Made by a program: the position numbers and the translations under genes. Shown here one piece after another: positions 26,349-34,319 of a stretch of DNA of 64,000 bases. Where the stretch lies: assembly GCF_900107755.1 (NCBI RefSeq), contig NZ_FNQR01000006.1:124001-188000 (forward strand). The letters are read 5' to 3'. The notes under the pieces were generated by a model. The model saw only the letters and a program-made list of their open reading frames with translations. It was not told where the DNA came from and did not search any database. Every line of letters starts with the position of its first letter. The first letter of the stretch is position 1. The stretch is from Thalassobacillus cyri. GTDB lineage: Bacteria > Bacillota > Bacilli > Bacillales > Halobacillaceae.

Positions 26349-26620
26349 AACGATTAATCTATCTATTTCTTGAACTTGGTTTTTCGACGTTTTTCCCCTT
26401 TAACAATTGAAGCATGGATAAGCTGGTCACATTCCAAGCATTAGGGCGAAGACCCACACGAGGAGCTTTTCCGGCATCCACACATGGTCAGGTTGAACGA
26501 AGGAATTTGCGCGCTAAGACGCCGAGAGAAATGGGAGGGTACACCACCATGTCTAAAGTGGAGATCCATATGCGATCATAAATAACCATTTATTGGAATA
26601 ACCCCCTCCAGTTTCTTTAA
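26349..26620 (+). ncRNA. Candidate IS110/IS1111-type guide (bridge/seek) RNA
   Basis: A long non-coding stretch follows the transposase, where IS1111-type elements encode their guide RNA. The segment 26457-26480 (ACGAGGAGCTTTTCCGGC then ATCC) closely resembles the restored target across the insertion point (TCGAGGAG then GCTTGCCGGC then TTCC). This supports a target-recognition role but is inference; ends are approximate and no structure was computed. Confidence 0.4.
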
Positions 26621-26750
26621 ACGTTCGTCCGATTCCACAATCAAACAATTATGGGATTATCTTCAATATCTGATTAGTGCTTCTCGCGATAAAGGGCGAG
26701 AAAACGGAAGAAAAATAGAGAAATCATGAGAGATAATCGTTACACTGAGG

Positions 26751-26800
26751 GAGGCTTGCCGGCTTCCCCGCGGAAAGCGAACCCTTCCTCTAAACTCCCT
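26751..26800 (+). repeat. Right half of the palindromic repeat interrupted by the IS
   Basis: GAGGCTTGCCGGCTTCCCCG, then CGGAAAGCGAACCCTTCC, continue the repeat whose left half ends at 24933. The right arm, ending at about 26800, pairs with the left arm at 24799-24816 (complement GGGAGTTTAGAGGAAGGGT against GGGAGTGGGGGAAGGGT), which shows that both halves belong to one former copy. Confidence 0.8.
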
Positions 26801-26860
26801 CAAATGTTTCGAAATCAAGTCTTCGACTTTACGGCCCTATAATGTCTTCCTTAAACAGAT

Positions 26861-26894
26861 AAAGTCCAGATCCTCAGGGATCTGGACTTTTTTT
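26861..26894. terminator. Terminator between the IS and the cytochrome oxidase genes
   Basis: AAAGTCCAGATCC and GGATCTGGACTTT form a 13-bp stem followed by T residues on the plus strand; A/T-rich flanks make some use from the minus strand (end of cbaA) possible. Confidence 0.75.
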
Positions 26895-26924
26895 GTTATT
26901 CTTCTTACTAGTTATTACTGTTAA

Positions 26925-28583
26925 TTAATTGTTGCCGATCGGCCATTCGAATGGAGGCGATCCTGGTGGTGAATTTTGAATAATATCGACAAATGGAATT
27001 GTATAGGCAAATGCGATCAATACCACCGTAATACCAATCCATAACCGCCAGTTTTCCAGTACAATCGGCGTCGGTTCTGTTCCGGTAGGCGCTTCTGCAA
27101 TCGGAAACTCTTCTACACCTTTAGGTGCTTTGAAGGTCATATAGAAAAAGTTATAGAGCATAATCAGGATACCGATGAACAATATTGAACCACCGATGGC
27201 CTGCCCGTATTGATAGCCAATCCATTCAGCGGCCTGGGCACTGCCCTGATAATCCGAAAAAGCGGATCTTCTTGGAGCACCGAGCAGTCCTGCCAAATGC
27301 ATCGATCCTGACATGAAGAACATCCCGACCAGCCAGACGATCGTTTGAGTCATACCGAGTGTATTGATTTTCTTATCGATTTTTCTACCGGTAAGGACCG
27401 GTACCAGCCAGTAGCTGATGCCAAAGAATGTGAGAATGACAGTGGTTGCTAAAGTCAAATGGAAATGCCCCGTTACCCAAATGGTGTTATGGACAACCTG
27501 GTTCATCTGGTTAGATGCATTGATGATTCCGCCAGCTCCCGCTGGAATAAAAGCAACCATCCCCATAAACGGTGCAAAGAAGCGAACATCTTTCCATGGC
27601 AGGTGACGCAGCCATCCAAACAATCCGGTATATCCTTTTTGCCTTCCAGTGATTTCGAATGTCGCGAACATGGAGAAGGCAGTCAACAAGGATGGGATGA
27701 TAACAGCAAATGTCAGAACAACTTGAATGTATTTCCACATTGGATCAATACCAGGTTCTAATAGCTGGTGATGGAATCCGACTGGGATTGAAAATATCAA
27801 GAATAGAATAAAGGCAAGACGTGCAAGTGAATCACTGAATATCTTACCCCCGATAATCTTCGGCAGGATTGCATACCATGCCATATAAGCAGGGAGCAGC
27901 CAGAAGTACACTAATGGATGGCCAAAATACCAGAATAACGTACGGCTGAGCAGGATATTCATACTACCTACTAATCCCAATGACCATGGAATGAATTGGA
28001 TAAGCACCGTAGCAGCTACCCCAAGTGTACAAATGAACCACATCAGCATATTAATGACGACCATGAACGCAAGCAGTGGTGAATGCTCACCAGGATGTTC
28101 TTTTTTCCATTTATATAATTGACGGAAATTGACAAAGCATGCAATCCAGGATCCAATGATGACGAAGGTTAGGCCAAAGTAAAAGATTGGATGAGCTTTC
28201 AAAGGAGCATAGAATGTATAAAGGACGCTGGCCTTTCCTAATAAAATCATGATAGCGCTTGCGGTGGTACCAATCAGCATTACCCAAAAAGATGCCCAAC
28301 CCCATTTGCGCTGTTTACTTGTCATCCCTACGGTTTTAGCCATTAGTGCAAACTGGAAGCCGATAATAAAAAATGTCGTGAGCACAAGGCCGAGAATGAC
28401 ACCGTGTACCGTCAATATTTGATAATAACCGATGCCAAACGGAAGGGTGAAGTTACCGGTACGTACTAATGTCTGCAATAACCCCATCAGTCCTCCGATC
28501 AGTAACGAAATGAACGTCACCCACATAAAAGACATGATCAACTTTGAATCTGATTTGTTTAATCCTGTTTTTTCTGCAATCAT
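26925..28583 (-). CDS. cbaA: ba3-type cytochrome c oxidase subunit I
   Basis: This is the heme-copper catalytic subunit that reduces oxygen to water at the membrane. The 552-aa product has about 13-14 membrane segments. The helix with FWYFGHPLVYFWLLPAYM carries the copper-B histidine and the tyrosine of the His-Tyr pair; HHQLLEPG and VTGHFHLTLATT hold the other metal histidines. The pattern is that of the B-family (Thermus ba3, Bacillus b(o/a)3) rather than aa3 oxidases. Its ATG overlaps the stop of cbaB by four bases. The gene symbol follows the Thermus/Natronomonas naming and is tentative. Confidence 0.92.
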   Translation of the reverse strand: MIAEKTGLNKSDSKLIMSFMWVTFISLLIGGLMGLLQTLVRTGNFTLPFGIGYYQILTVHGVILGLVLTTFFIIGFQFALMAKTVGMTSKQRKWGWASFWVMLIGTTASAIMILLGKASVLYTFYAPLKAHPIFYFGLTFVIIGSWIACFVNFRQLYKWKKEHPGEHSPLLAFMVVINMLMWFICTLGVAATVLIQFIPWSLGLVGSMNILLSRTLFWYFGHPLVYFWLLPAYMAWYAILPKIIGGKIFSDSLARLAFILFLIFSIPVGFHHQLLEPGIDPMWKYIQVVLTFAVIIPSLLTAFSMFATFEITGRQKGYTGLFGWLRHLPWKDVRFFAPFMGMVAFIPAGAGGIINASNQMNQVVHNTIWVTGHFHLTLATTVILTFFGISYWLVPVLTGRKIDKKINTLGMTQTIVWLVGMFFMSGSMHLAGLLGAPRRSAFSDYQGSAQAAEWIGYQYGQAIGGSILFIGILIMLYNFFYMTFKAPKGVEEFPIAEAPTGTEPTPIVLENWRLWIGITVVLIAFAYTIPFVDIIQNSPPGSPPFEWPIGNN

Positions 28584-29086
28584 TCTTCATACACCTCCAC
28601 GGTTGCTGTCATCAAGTGGTGGCCGGTACCACAATATTCATTACATATCAGAGTATAAGTTCCGGGATTATCCAATGTAGTTTCCAGTGTGGAGATATAG
28701 CCTGGTTCCAGCATCATGTTGACATTAGTACCAGCTAGTTGAAAACCGTGAATGACGTCTTTCGTTGTAGCCTGAAACATAACCTTTGATCCCGCAGGAA
28801 TTCGGATAGTACGGACGGCATTACCATCTTCGTCCTTGCCGAAATCATAATTGAAAGCGGAAGCAAGCACATTCAAGGTATATTCCTTTTCCCCCAGCTT
28901 TTGCAAGCCAAGATTATCTTCTTTAAACGCTTCGTGTGCCTGGACGTTAGTTGGATCCAGCGTCACCATACAGCTTGGCGGCTGGGTTCCCTGATAGAAA
29001 GCTCCTATCCCTAAAACTATTAAGAAAATGAGTAGTGTTCCAACCCCAGATCCCATCCAGATTTTTTCGTATTTATGCAGATGCAT
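28580..29086 (-). CDS. cbaB: ba3-type cytochrome c oxidase subunit II
   Basis: The 168-aa product has one N-terminal membrane anchor (GVGTLLIFLIVLGIGAFYQG) and a cupredoxin domain facing out. The CuA centre ligands are visible in CNEYCGTGHHLM, plus a histidine in DVIHGFQLAGTN. It takes electrons from cytochrome c and passes them to subunit I. AAGAGGGGG precedes its ATG. It lies between the small subunit IIa gene and cbaA, with a four-base overlap to cbaA. Confidence 0.93.
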   Translation of the reverse strand: MHLHKYEKIWMGSGVGTLLIFLIVLGIGAFYQGTQPPSCMVTLDPTNVQAHEAFKEDNLGLQKLGEKEYTLNVLASAFNYDFGKDEDGNAVRTIRIPAGSKVMFQATTKDVIHGFQLAGTNVNMMLEPGYISTLETTLDNPGTYTLICNEYCGTGHHLMTATVEVYEE

Positions 29087-29116
29087 CGTAATCCCCCTCT
29101 TTACGTATCAAAGTTA

Positions 29117-29266
29117 TTATCTTGCTAAAAACAGGCCAAAGACGGCCAGCCAGGATAACACTAAAAATCCACCAACAATAGAAACCGACACCAATGTTCC
29201 CTTTAAGTTGGGTTCTTGGGTGCTGTGCTCAAGTTCGGTTTGTTGTTTCAGATTTGTGTTAGGCAT
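29117..29266 (-). CDS. cbaD: ba3-type oxidase small subunit IIa
   Basis: A 49-residue product reads MPNTNLKQQTELEHSTQEPN, then LKGTLVSVSIVGGFLVLSWL and AVFGLFLAR. It has a single C-terminal membrane helix with the pattern of subunit IIa of the Thermus ba3 oxidase (a one-helix peptide of 34 residues). GAAAGGAGTG stands before the ATG at 29266, and subunit II follows after 30 bases, so IIa-II-I form one operon. It is too short to be called from sequence alone, but context makes the assignment good. Confidence 0.8.
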   Translation of the reverse strand: MPNTNLKQQTELEHSTQEPNLKGTLVSVSIVGGFLVLSWLAVFGLFLAR

Positions 29267-29325
29267 TTTTGCCCACTCCTTTCAAATTTTTGGTGGTTTG
29301 TTAATAACTATCTTACAGCAATTTC

Positions 29326-29515
29326 TTGTGAAATCACCCTGTAATTCACATTTTTCACAAAGTGTTCAATAACAACTGAAAACACTGTAAATAAAGGGTT
29401 TATGTGTGATTTAAATCATTGTACATCTTGTAAATTTGTACAGATTGTGAAAAGTTAAAAATGTTTACCACAACATACAAAAAAGGGCAATCACATTACT
29501 CTATAAGAATGTGAA
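29326..29515. promoter_or_regulatory. Cluster of TGTGA-type dyads between the oxidase operon and the SDR gene
   Basis: The gap 29267-29689 holds no gene. In it I see TTGTGAA with TTCACA/TTCACAA (29326-29360), TGTGATTTAAATCA, a perfect TGATTTAAATCA palindrome (near 29405), and TCACATT-N10-AATGTGA (near 29490-29515). These resemble Crp/Fnr sites (TGTGA-N6-TCACA) or Rex half-sites (TTGTGAA), fitting redox control of an oxidase, but none is a full consensus. Confidence 0.4.
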
Positions 29516-29689
29516 AAAATATAGAACTTTTTACTTATGTGTATGAGAAGATTTTAAAAATCGATCTGTTGAACTGATTTGTTCGTAACAAAAGAGGGGT
29601 TCTCTACTATTTGTTGTTCATTGATAAAAGAGCAAACCTTTAAGAAGGAATGGTATAATGACGTAAAATAACAGATAGGAGGAAATGTA

Positions 29690-30457
29690 ATGTTTTTACC
29701 AAGTTTTGAACTGACGAATAAATTAGCTGTAGTAACAGGTGCTACCAAAGGAATCGGAAAAGCGATTGCAGTCTCATTTGCAGAAGCTGGAGCTGATGTA
29801 GTATTAATCGCCCGTTCGGAAGAGCAATTAGAAGAAGTGAAGCGTTCCATTGAAAGTCTTGGCAGCAAAGCGTTTACAATCCAAGCGGATGTGAATGATT
29901 ATGATTACATCATGGAAAAGGCAGACACGATAATAGATGGACGTCAATTGGATATATGGGTTAATAACGCAGGGATGAATATACGGAGTGAGGCACTGGA
30001 AGTAACAGAAAAAGAATGGGATCAAATTGTATCTACGAATATGAAGAGTGCTTTTTTCTTGTCTCAATATGCCGCTAAAAAGATGAAGGACAACCAGGCA
30101 GGAAAGATCATCAATATATCCTCGGTAGGGGGCCATACAGCTTTAAGAACGGGTGTTGTTTACGCTATGACTAAAAGTGCTCTGATACAAATGACTAAAA
30201 ATTTAGCTATGGAGTGGGGAAAGTATAATATCAATGTAAATGCTATTGGCCCGTGGTATTTCCCAACCGCTTTAACAGAAAAACTTCTGCAGGATGAAGA
30301 TTATGTTCAGGATATATTAGCCCGCACACCACTTAAGCGGATCGGGAAGTTGTCTGAACTGGCAGGTGCAGCAGTATTTTTGGCATCTGAAGCCGGTGAT
30401 TACATGACCGGTCAAACATTATTCGTGGATGGCGGAATGACCATTTACGGTTTTTGA
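29690..30457 (+). CDS. Short-chain dehydrogenase/reductase
   Basis: The 255-aa classical SDR has the nucleotide-binding TGATKGIGKAI (residues 16-26), NNAG in WVNNAGMN, the active-site serine in INISSVGGHTAL and YxxxK in YAMTK (about 158-162). The C-terminal signature YMTGQTLFVDGGM is typical of gluconate 5-dehydrogenase-like or 3-oxoacyl reductase-like members. Substrate cannot be told. AGGAGGAAATGTA precedes its ATG. It has its own terminator and is divergent from the oxidase operon. Confidence 0.88.
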   Translation: MFLPSFELTNKLAVVTGATKGIGKAIAVSFAEAGADVVLIARSEEQLEEVKRSIESLGSKAFTIQADVNDYDYIMEKADTIIDGRQLDIWVNNAGMNIRSEALEVTEKEWDQIVSTNMKSAFFLSQYAAKKMKDNQAGKIINISSVGGHTALRTGVVYAMTKSALIQMTKNLAMEWGKYNINVNAIGPWYFPTALTEKLLQDEDYVQDILARTPLKRIGKLSELAGAAVFLASEAGDYMTGQTLFVDGGMTIYGF

Positions 30458-30475
30458 AAAACTTATTGATTACAT

Positions 30476-30500
30476 AATCCCGCACTGCGGGATTTTTTTA
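30476..30500 (+). terminator. Terminator of the SDR gene
   Basis: AATCCCGC and GCGGGATT pair around ACT, followed by T residues. Confidence 0.85.
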
Positions 30501-30677
30501 TTTCTGTGTGTTCTTTTAGCCCACTGTCTAAACGTAACGGAGCAGATTCAGCGAGGGAGTTTAGGAAGTTGATAACACGGCGTTTGCGGCATGGAGGTGC
30601 ATATTACGCTTTTTTTATCCTTGATCTACATAAATACAAACAGTAATACACAATATAAGCATAAAAAAGGAGAACAC

Positions 30678-31763
30678 ATGGCTTATATACTTTCGATCGG
30701 GAAAAGTGAACCTCCATATGAAATATCACAGACGCAGGTAAAAGGTTTAGTTGAATCGTTATTTCCATTAACCGAACGTGACAAAAAGCGATTACTTCCT
30801 GTTTTTGATAATTCGATGATAGAAAAAAGACAATTTGTCGTGGATCAGGAATGGTTTAAACAACCACACGGCATGCGTGAAAGAAATGAGATTTATATAC
30901 AGGAAGCTTATCGTCATTCGCTTCGTGCGATTGATGAATGTTTGGAGAATGAGCTGTTTCTTACCGGGACCGTGTGTTTTAAAGAAATTGATATGATTAT
31001 TTTTGTCTCCACTACCGGCCTAGCCACACCTTCTATGGAAGCTAGAGTAATGAATGCAAGGTCTTTCCGTGAAGATGTAAAGCGTGTTCCCTTATTCGGT
31101 TTAGGTTGTGCTGGAGGGGTCAGTGGTCTGGCAAGAGCCTATGATTGGGTGAAAGCTTATCCTGATAAGAATGTCCTTGTGATCAATGTAGAACTGTGCA
31201 GTCTGACTTTCCAAAAAACAGATTCCAAGAAAAGCAACTTCGTCGGAACCGCTTTATTTGGTGACGGCGTTAGTGCGGTGTTAGTAGCTGGTTCTCAATC
31301 CGAACTGTTGGGAAAGAAGAAGCAAACCACACCAGTGATGGGTGGCACAAGTTCAAAAACCAAAAAAGATTCGATTGATATCATGGGATGGGAAATTAAG
31401 GATAATGGATTTGAAGTTATATTTAACAAAAGTATTCCTCACCTTGTAAAAGATTTTTGGAAAACGCATGTCCAAGGTTTTCTGGTCGAATGGGGAATGC
31501 ATCAGGAAGAGCTGCCGTTTTTTGTTGCTCATCCAGGTGGCAAAAAGGTACTGGAAGCTTATGAGGAAGTATTACAACTGGATCAGGAAGCTTTCAGGGA
31601 ATCGTATCACGTATTAGCGAAGCATGGTAATATGTCGTCTGTTACTGTTTGCTATGTATTATACGAATACATGAAATCATTCCCCGATGCCGGGACGAAG
31701 TCATTAATGGCTGCCCTTGGGCCAGGTTTCAGTTCTGAGCTAATCAGTTTGGAGTGGTATTGA
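30678..31763 (+). CDS. bpsA: Type III polyketide synthase BpsA
   Basis: The 361-aa chalcone synthase-like enzyme makes alkylpyrones from long-chain acyl-CoA and malonyl-CoA in B. subtilis. The Cys-His-Asn triad is visible: Cys in FGLGCAGGVSGLARA (about residue 144), His in VAHPGGKKVLEA and Asn in KHGNMSSVTV. The ending GPGFSSELISLEWY is the family C-terminus. ATG 30678 is chosen because of AAAGGAGAACAC; the longer frame from 30591 has no such signal. Its stop overlaps the start of the methyltransferase gene, as in B. subtilis bpsA-bpsB. Confidence 0.93.
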   Translation: MAYILSIGKSEPPYEISQTQVKGLVESLFPLTERDKKRLLPVFDNSMIEKRQFVVDQEWFKQPHGMRERNEIYIQEAYRHSLRAIDECLENELFLTGTVCFKEIDMIIFVSTTGLATPSMEARVMNARSFREDVKRVPLFGLGCAGGVSGLARAYDWVKAYPDKNVLVINVELCSLTFQKTDSKKSNFVGTALFGDGVSAVLVAGSQSELLGKKKQTTPVMGGTSSKTKKDSIDIMGWEIKDNGFEVIFNKSIPHLVKDFWKTHVQGFLVEWGMHQEELPFFVAHPGGKKVLEAYEEVLQLDQEAFRESYHVLAKHGNMSSVTVCYVLYEYMKSFPDAGTKSLMAALGPGFSSELISLEWY

Positions 31764-32290
31764 TGCCAATAGCATTGATGATTCTTTTTGGAGCGATCCT
31801 ATTGCAGCGGATAGTTGAATTGTTCATTGCAAAAGCTAACCAGCGTTGGGCTTTGAAGCATGGAGGGGAAGAACATGGCAAGCAGCATTATAAGTGGTTT
31901 ATTTTCGTACACACTTTATTCTTTATCAGCTTGTATATTGAAGCTTCTTTATTCTTTGGTGGTTGGAGACCGAATGCCTTCATCGGGTTATTTATAGCAT
32001 TTACTTTTCTACAATTATTCCGGGCATGGTGCATTCTCTCCCTGGGGAGGTATTGGAATACCAGGGTCATAGTCATACCAGGGCACGAGCTGGTATCGAA
32101 AGGTCCTTACAAGCTTATCAAACATCCGAATTATTGGGTGGTTCTGATGGAATTCATCATCATACCGTTGCTATTCCAGGCCTATATGACAGCAGTGATT
32201 TTTCCTATCCTGCATCTGTTACTTTTGAAGGTCAGAATCCCTGTTGAAGAAAAAGCGCTAAAAGAATCTTATGGGGCGCTTCAATTGTGA
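31763..32290 (+). CDS. bpsB: Isoprenylcysteine carboxyl methyltransferase-family protein BpsB
   Basis: The 175-aa membrane protein has several hydrophobic segments and the ICMT-type C-terminal motif VSKGPYKLIKHPNYWVVLMEF with the family Glu in VEEKAL. In B. subtilis BpsB (YpbQ) methylates the alkylpyrones made by BpsA to the methyl ethers. The start ATG overlaps the bpsA stop (TGATG), indicating translational coupling. Function follows from the pair, the exact lipid product from B. subtilis knowledge. Confidence 0.9.
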   Translation: MPIALMILFGAILLQRIVELFIAKANQRWALKHGGEEHGKQHYKWFIFVHTLFFISLYIEASLFFGGWRPNAFIGLFIAFTFLQLFRAWCILSLGRYWNTRVIVIPGHELVSKGPYKLIKHPNYWVVLMEFIIIPLLFQAYMTAVIFPILHLLLLKVRIPVEEKALKESYGALQL

Positions 32291-32318
32291 CAATAATTCG
32301 TACAGTTTTGATTATTAA

Positions 32319-32347
32319 TTGCAAAGCCAAAAAAGCTCTGCTATAAT
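32319..32347 (+). promoter_or_regulatory. Consensus sigma-A promoter of the 57-aa membrane protein
   Basis: TTGCAA (32319-32324), a 17-base spacer and a perfect TATAAT (32342-32347) stand directly before a Fur-box-like operator. Confidence 0.8.
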
Positions 32348-32359
32348 TCTAGTTAGAAA

Positions 32360-32374
32360 TGAAAATCATTATCA
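32360..32374 (+). promoter_or_regulatory. Fur box
   Basis: TGAAAATCATTATCA matches the 7-1-7 Fur consensus TGATAATNATTATCA at all positions but one. It begins 12 bases after the -10 box, so it covers the transcription start, a classic repressor position. The downstream gene should be induced by iron limitation. Confidence 0.75.
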
Positions 32375-32397
32375 ATTGTAGAAAAGAGGTTCTGCAT

Positions 32398-32571
32398 ATG
32401 ATTTTTTTGATCGGTTTGACGATAACGGTGTATACCATACTGATGGTTTATATTTTAGGTAAATTGAACTCGCCAACGGCACAACGATTTATTAACTATA
32501 AAAAACACGGTTCGGATAAAAGTATGGAACAGAGACAAAAGCAATATGAGCATATTCTATCAGCCAGGTGA
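32398..32571 (+). CDS. Fur-controlled single-span membrane protein of 57 aa
   Basis: The product has one N-terminal membrane helix (MIFLIGLTITVYTILMVYIL) and a basic, hydrophilic tail (KLNSPTAQRFINYKKHGSDK, then SMEQRQKQYEHILSAR). AAAGAGG is 10 bases before ATG 32398. A strong promoter with a Fur box lies upstream, and the stop codon is inside a terminator hairpin, so it is an independent iron-regulated unit. I do not recognise the family; it could assist an iron transporter or regulate a membrane complex. Confidence 0.8.
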   Translation: MIFLIGLTITVYTILMVYILGKLNSPTAQRFINYKKHGSDKSMEQRQKQYEHILSAR

Positions 32572-32594
32572 CCTACACCTGGCTTTCTTTTTTG
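32562..32594 (+). terminator. Terminator of the 57-aa membrane protein gene
   Basis: AGCCAGGTG and CACCTGGCT form a 9-bp stem followed by TTCTTTTTT; the stem includes the stop codon. Confidence 0.85.
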
Positions 32595-32628
32595 TTATAA
32601 TGGAATAAAACTCGAAGGGTGAAGGATC

Positions 32629-33471
32629 ATGTCGAATGTTATAACCGTGGCGCGAGCGAAACATTGGTCTGAAGAAAAGAAAGTGGTATTTGCGGATTGT
32701 CGCTTTGATTTGAGTGATCCCGATAAAGGACAGCAAAAGTACGACGAAGGACATTTACCAGGTGCTGTTTATTTTGATTTAGAAAAATCATTGAGCGGAG
32801 AAATTAAGCAACATGGGGGAAGGCACCCCTTGCCAGAATTGGAATCTTTTAAAGAGACGCTTGCCAATGCAGGTATCGACAGAGAAACGTTCGTCATTGC
32901 TTATGATCAGAATCGGAGCGTCATGGCTGCAAGAATGTTATGGTTATTGAAGTATGTTGGCCACGGGAAGGTATACCTGCTGGATGGCGGTATAGATGCC
33001 TGGACAAAGGCAGGCTTACCTTTAGAAAAAGAAGCACCACGTTTGGAACGGGCAGCCAGTTATCCAATCGAATTACAACATGATATGGCCTGTGGAGAAG
33101 CCTATGTCAGAGCTAGACAGGACGAAGAAAATACGGTGCTTGTTGATTCCCGGAGTTTTGAACGTTATGCAGGTTGGAAAGAGCCGATAGACATAAAGAG
33201 CGGCCATATCCCTGGTGCGGTGCAATATGATTGGGTGGACGTCTACAAAGAAGATGGCACGTGGAAATCTAAAGCTGAATTACAACAGCATTTTCAAGAA
33301 CTATCCGATCACAAAGAAATCATTGTTTATTGTGGTTCTGGCGTCACTGCTGCCTCCAATGTCATTGGTTTATGGGAAGCAGGGATGGATCAGGTGAAGT
33401 TATATGTCGGTAGTTTCAGCGATTGGATTTCGTATCAGGAAAATGAAGTGGCGACAATAGACAAGCAATAG
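32629..33471 (+). CDS. Two-domain rhodanese-type sulfurtransferase
   Basis: The 280-aa enzyme has two rhodanese domains: an inactive first (VVFADCRFDLSD, GHLPGAVYFDL) and an active second with GHIPGAVQYDWVDVY and the catalytic cysteine loop YCGSGVTAASN near residue 235. The CGSGVTA loop is typical of thiosulfate or 3-mercaptopyruvate sulfurtransferases. It moves sulfane sulfur to cyanide or thiol acceptors in the cytoplasm. GAAGGGTGAAGGATC precedes the ATG. Confidence 0.92.
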   Translation: MSNVITVARAKHWSEEKKVVFADCRFDLSDPDKGQQKYDEGHLPGAVYFDLEKSLSGEIKQHGGRHPLPELESFKETLANAGIDRETFVIAYDQNRSVMAARMLWLLKYVGHGKVYLLDGGIDAWTKAGLPLEKEAPRLERAASYPIELQHDMACGEAYVRARQDEENTVLVDSRSFERYAGWKEPIDIKSGHIPGAVQYDWVDVYKEDGTWKSKAELQQHFQELSDHKEIIVYCGSGVTAASNVIGLWEAGMDQVKLYVGSFSDWISYQENEVATIDKQ

Positions 33472-33511
33472 TTACGAGAGAATAAAACTAGAGACCAGAG
33501 GGTGGCGGTGC

Positions 33512-33799
33512 ATGAAACAGCAATATACTTTAGCTTATTTTCTAGAAGATTTATGGGCGAAAGGGTTCAAACTATCGGATGAAGATGTACGTTTCATTTA
33601 CTTTGGTATGAACTCTACTAATGCCCCTGTATGGAAGGTGATTATAGCTCTTAAAGCTACCTTACAATTTCAACACACCTTCGACGGCAGTTTTTATATG
33701 GGTGTACTCGAACATATTTCTAAGCGGGGAATCAATTCTAAAAGGAAGGCATGGATGGTCCTGGAAGCGAAAGGATTATCGAAGCGAAAAGCATTATAA
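33512..33799 (+). CDS. Conserved hypothetical protein, 95 aa
   Basis: The product (MKQQYTLAYFLEDLWAKGFK, LSDEDVRFIYFGMNSTNAPV) has no membrane segment or signal. GAGGGTGGCGGTG before the ATG is a fair ribosome binding site. The sequence looks like a real, soluble, basic protein with a Lys/Arg-rich end (SKRKAWMVLEAKGLSKRKAL). I have a weak memory of a DUF6123-like family in Bacillaceae but cannot confirm it. Function unknown. Confidence 0.65.
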   Translation: MKQQYTLAYFLEDLWAKGFKLSDEDVRFIYFGMNSTNAPVWKVIIALKATLQFQHTFDGSFYMGVLEHISKRGINSKRKAWMVLEAKGLSKRKAL

Positions 33800-33807
33800 T
33801 GAATAAT

Positions 33808-33840
33808 CTTGTCGCCAATTACCTATGGCGAAAGCCTTAG
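33808..33840 (+). repeat. Short intergenic repeat with TCGCCA/TGGCGA hairpin
   Basis: CTTGTCGCCAATTACCTATG then GCGAAAGCCTT is shared with 43312-43336 (CTTATCGCCAATGGTTTATG then GCGAAAGCCTT). The halves CGCCA and TGGCG can pair. Confidence 0.6.
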
Positions 33841-33895
33841 TATTTTCTGGTGCTTTGCCCCTTTAACAACGGTAAACTTTCTTAAAGCACAAGAA

Positions 33896-33938
33896 AACCC
33901 GCTTGCTTTTCTTAAAAGAGCAGGCGGGTTATTTTTTT
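33896..33938. terminator. Two-way terminator
   Basis: AACCCGCTTGCT and AGCAGGCGGGTT form an imperfect stem followed by ATTTTTTT on the plus strand. The stop codon of the minus-strand RNase H-like gene lies in the downstream T-tract. Confidence 0.7.
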
Positions 33939-34315
33939 AAGACCCCTCGGGCAAGCATATCAGCTTTTCCGTTTTGTTTTTCTGGTATCCATTTGTAAAA
34001 TACAAACGGGAAACTGGATTGCAGGTGATTGATTTTTTCTAACAGTGGGAGGAACCGGTGATTTTTGGTATAGTTTTTTTCGAGCGTTTCAACTACGATC
34101 TTTGAATCGCTCCTAAACGATAATATTTCATCAGGAAACGTATCACGACAGATTTCCAATGCTTTGATCACTGCCCAGAACTCTGCCTCATGATTGGATA
34201 ATTCCCCTAATTTAAAAGCAAATTCATGATGTTCCTTCCCGTTTTTAATAAAAACTCCAGCACTGCTTGGACCAGGATCCCCGGCAGCTGCTCCGTCTGT
34301 ATAAACTTCGATCAT
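33929..34315 (-). CDS. ypeP: RNase HI-like protein
   Basis: The 128-aa product has the RNase H fold motifs: Asp in VYTDGAAAGDPGPSSAG, Glu in LSNHEAEFWAVIKALE, Asp in SFRSDSKIVVE and a final Asp in NGKADMLARG. All four catalytic acidic residues seem present. It corresponds to the ypeP/ypdQ group in B. subtilis, found beside cspD and ypdP; which of the two it matches I cannot say, and real RNase H activity of these proteins is uncertain. It follows ypdP after five bases on the minus strand. Confidence 0.8.
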   Translation of the reverse strand: MIEVYTDGAAAGDPGPSSAGVFIKNGKEHHEFAFKLGELSNHEAEFWAVIKALEICRDTFPDEILSFRSDSKIVVETLEKNYTKNHRFLPLLEKINHLQSSFPFVFYKWIPEKQNGKADMLARGVLKK

Positions 34316-34319
34316 ATCA

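Larger units (their letters stand above)
24934..26750 (+). mobile_element. IS110-family insertion element
   Basis: Boundaries are deduced from the two halves of the interrupted repeat: AGCTCGAGGAG ends at 24933 and GAGGCTTGCCGGC resumes at 26751. The element would be about 1.8 kb, somewhat long for IS110, so one edge may be up to 130 bases too wide. It holds one transposase gene, a structured leader and a long 3' non-coding end. The extreme ends show only an imperfect inverted similarity (TTTACGATT left, AATCGTTA right), in keeping with a family that lacks true terminal repeats. Confidence 0.75.
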
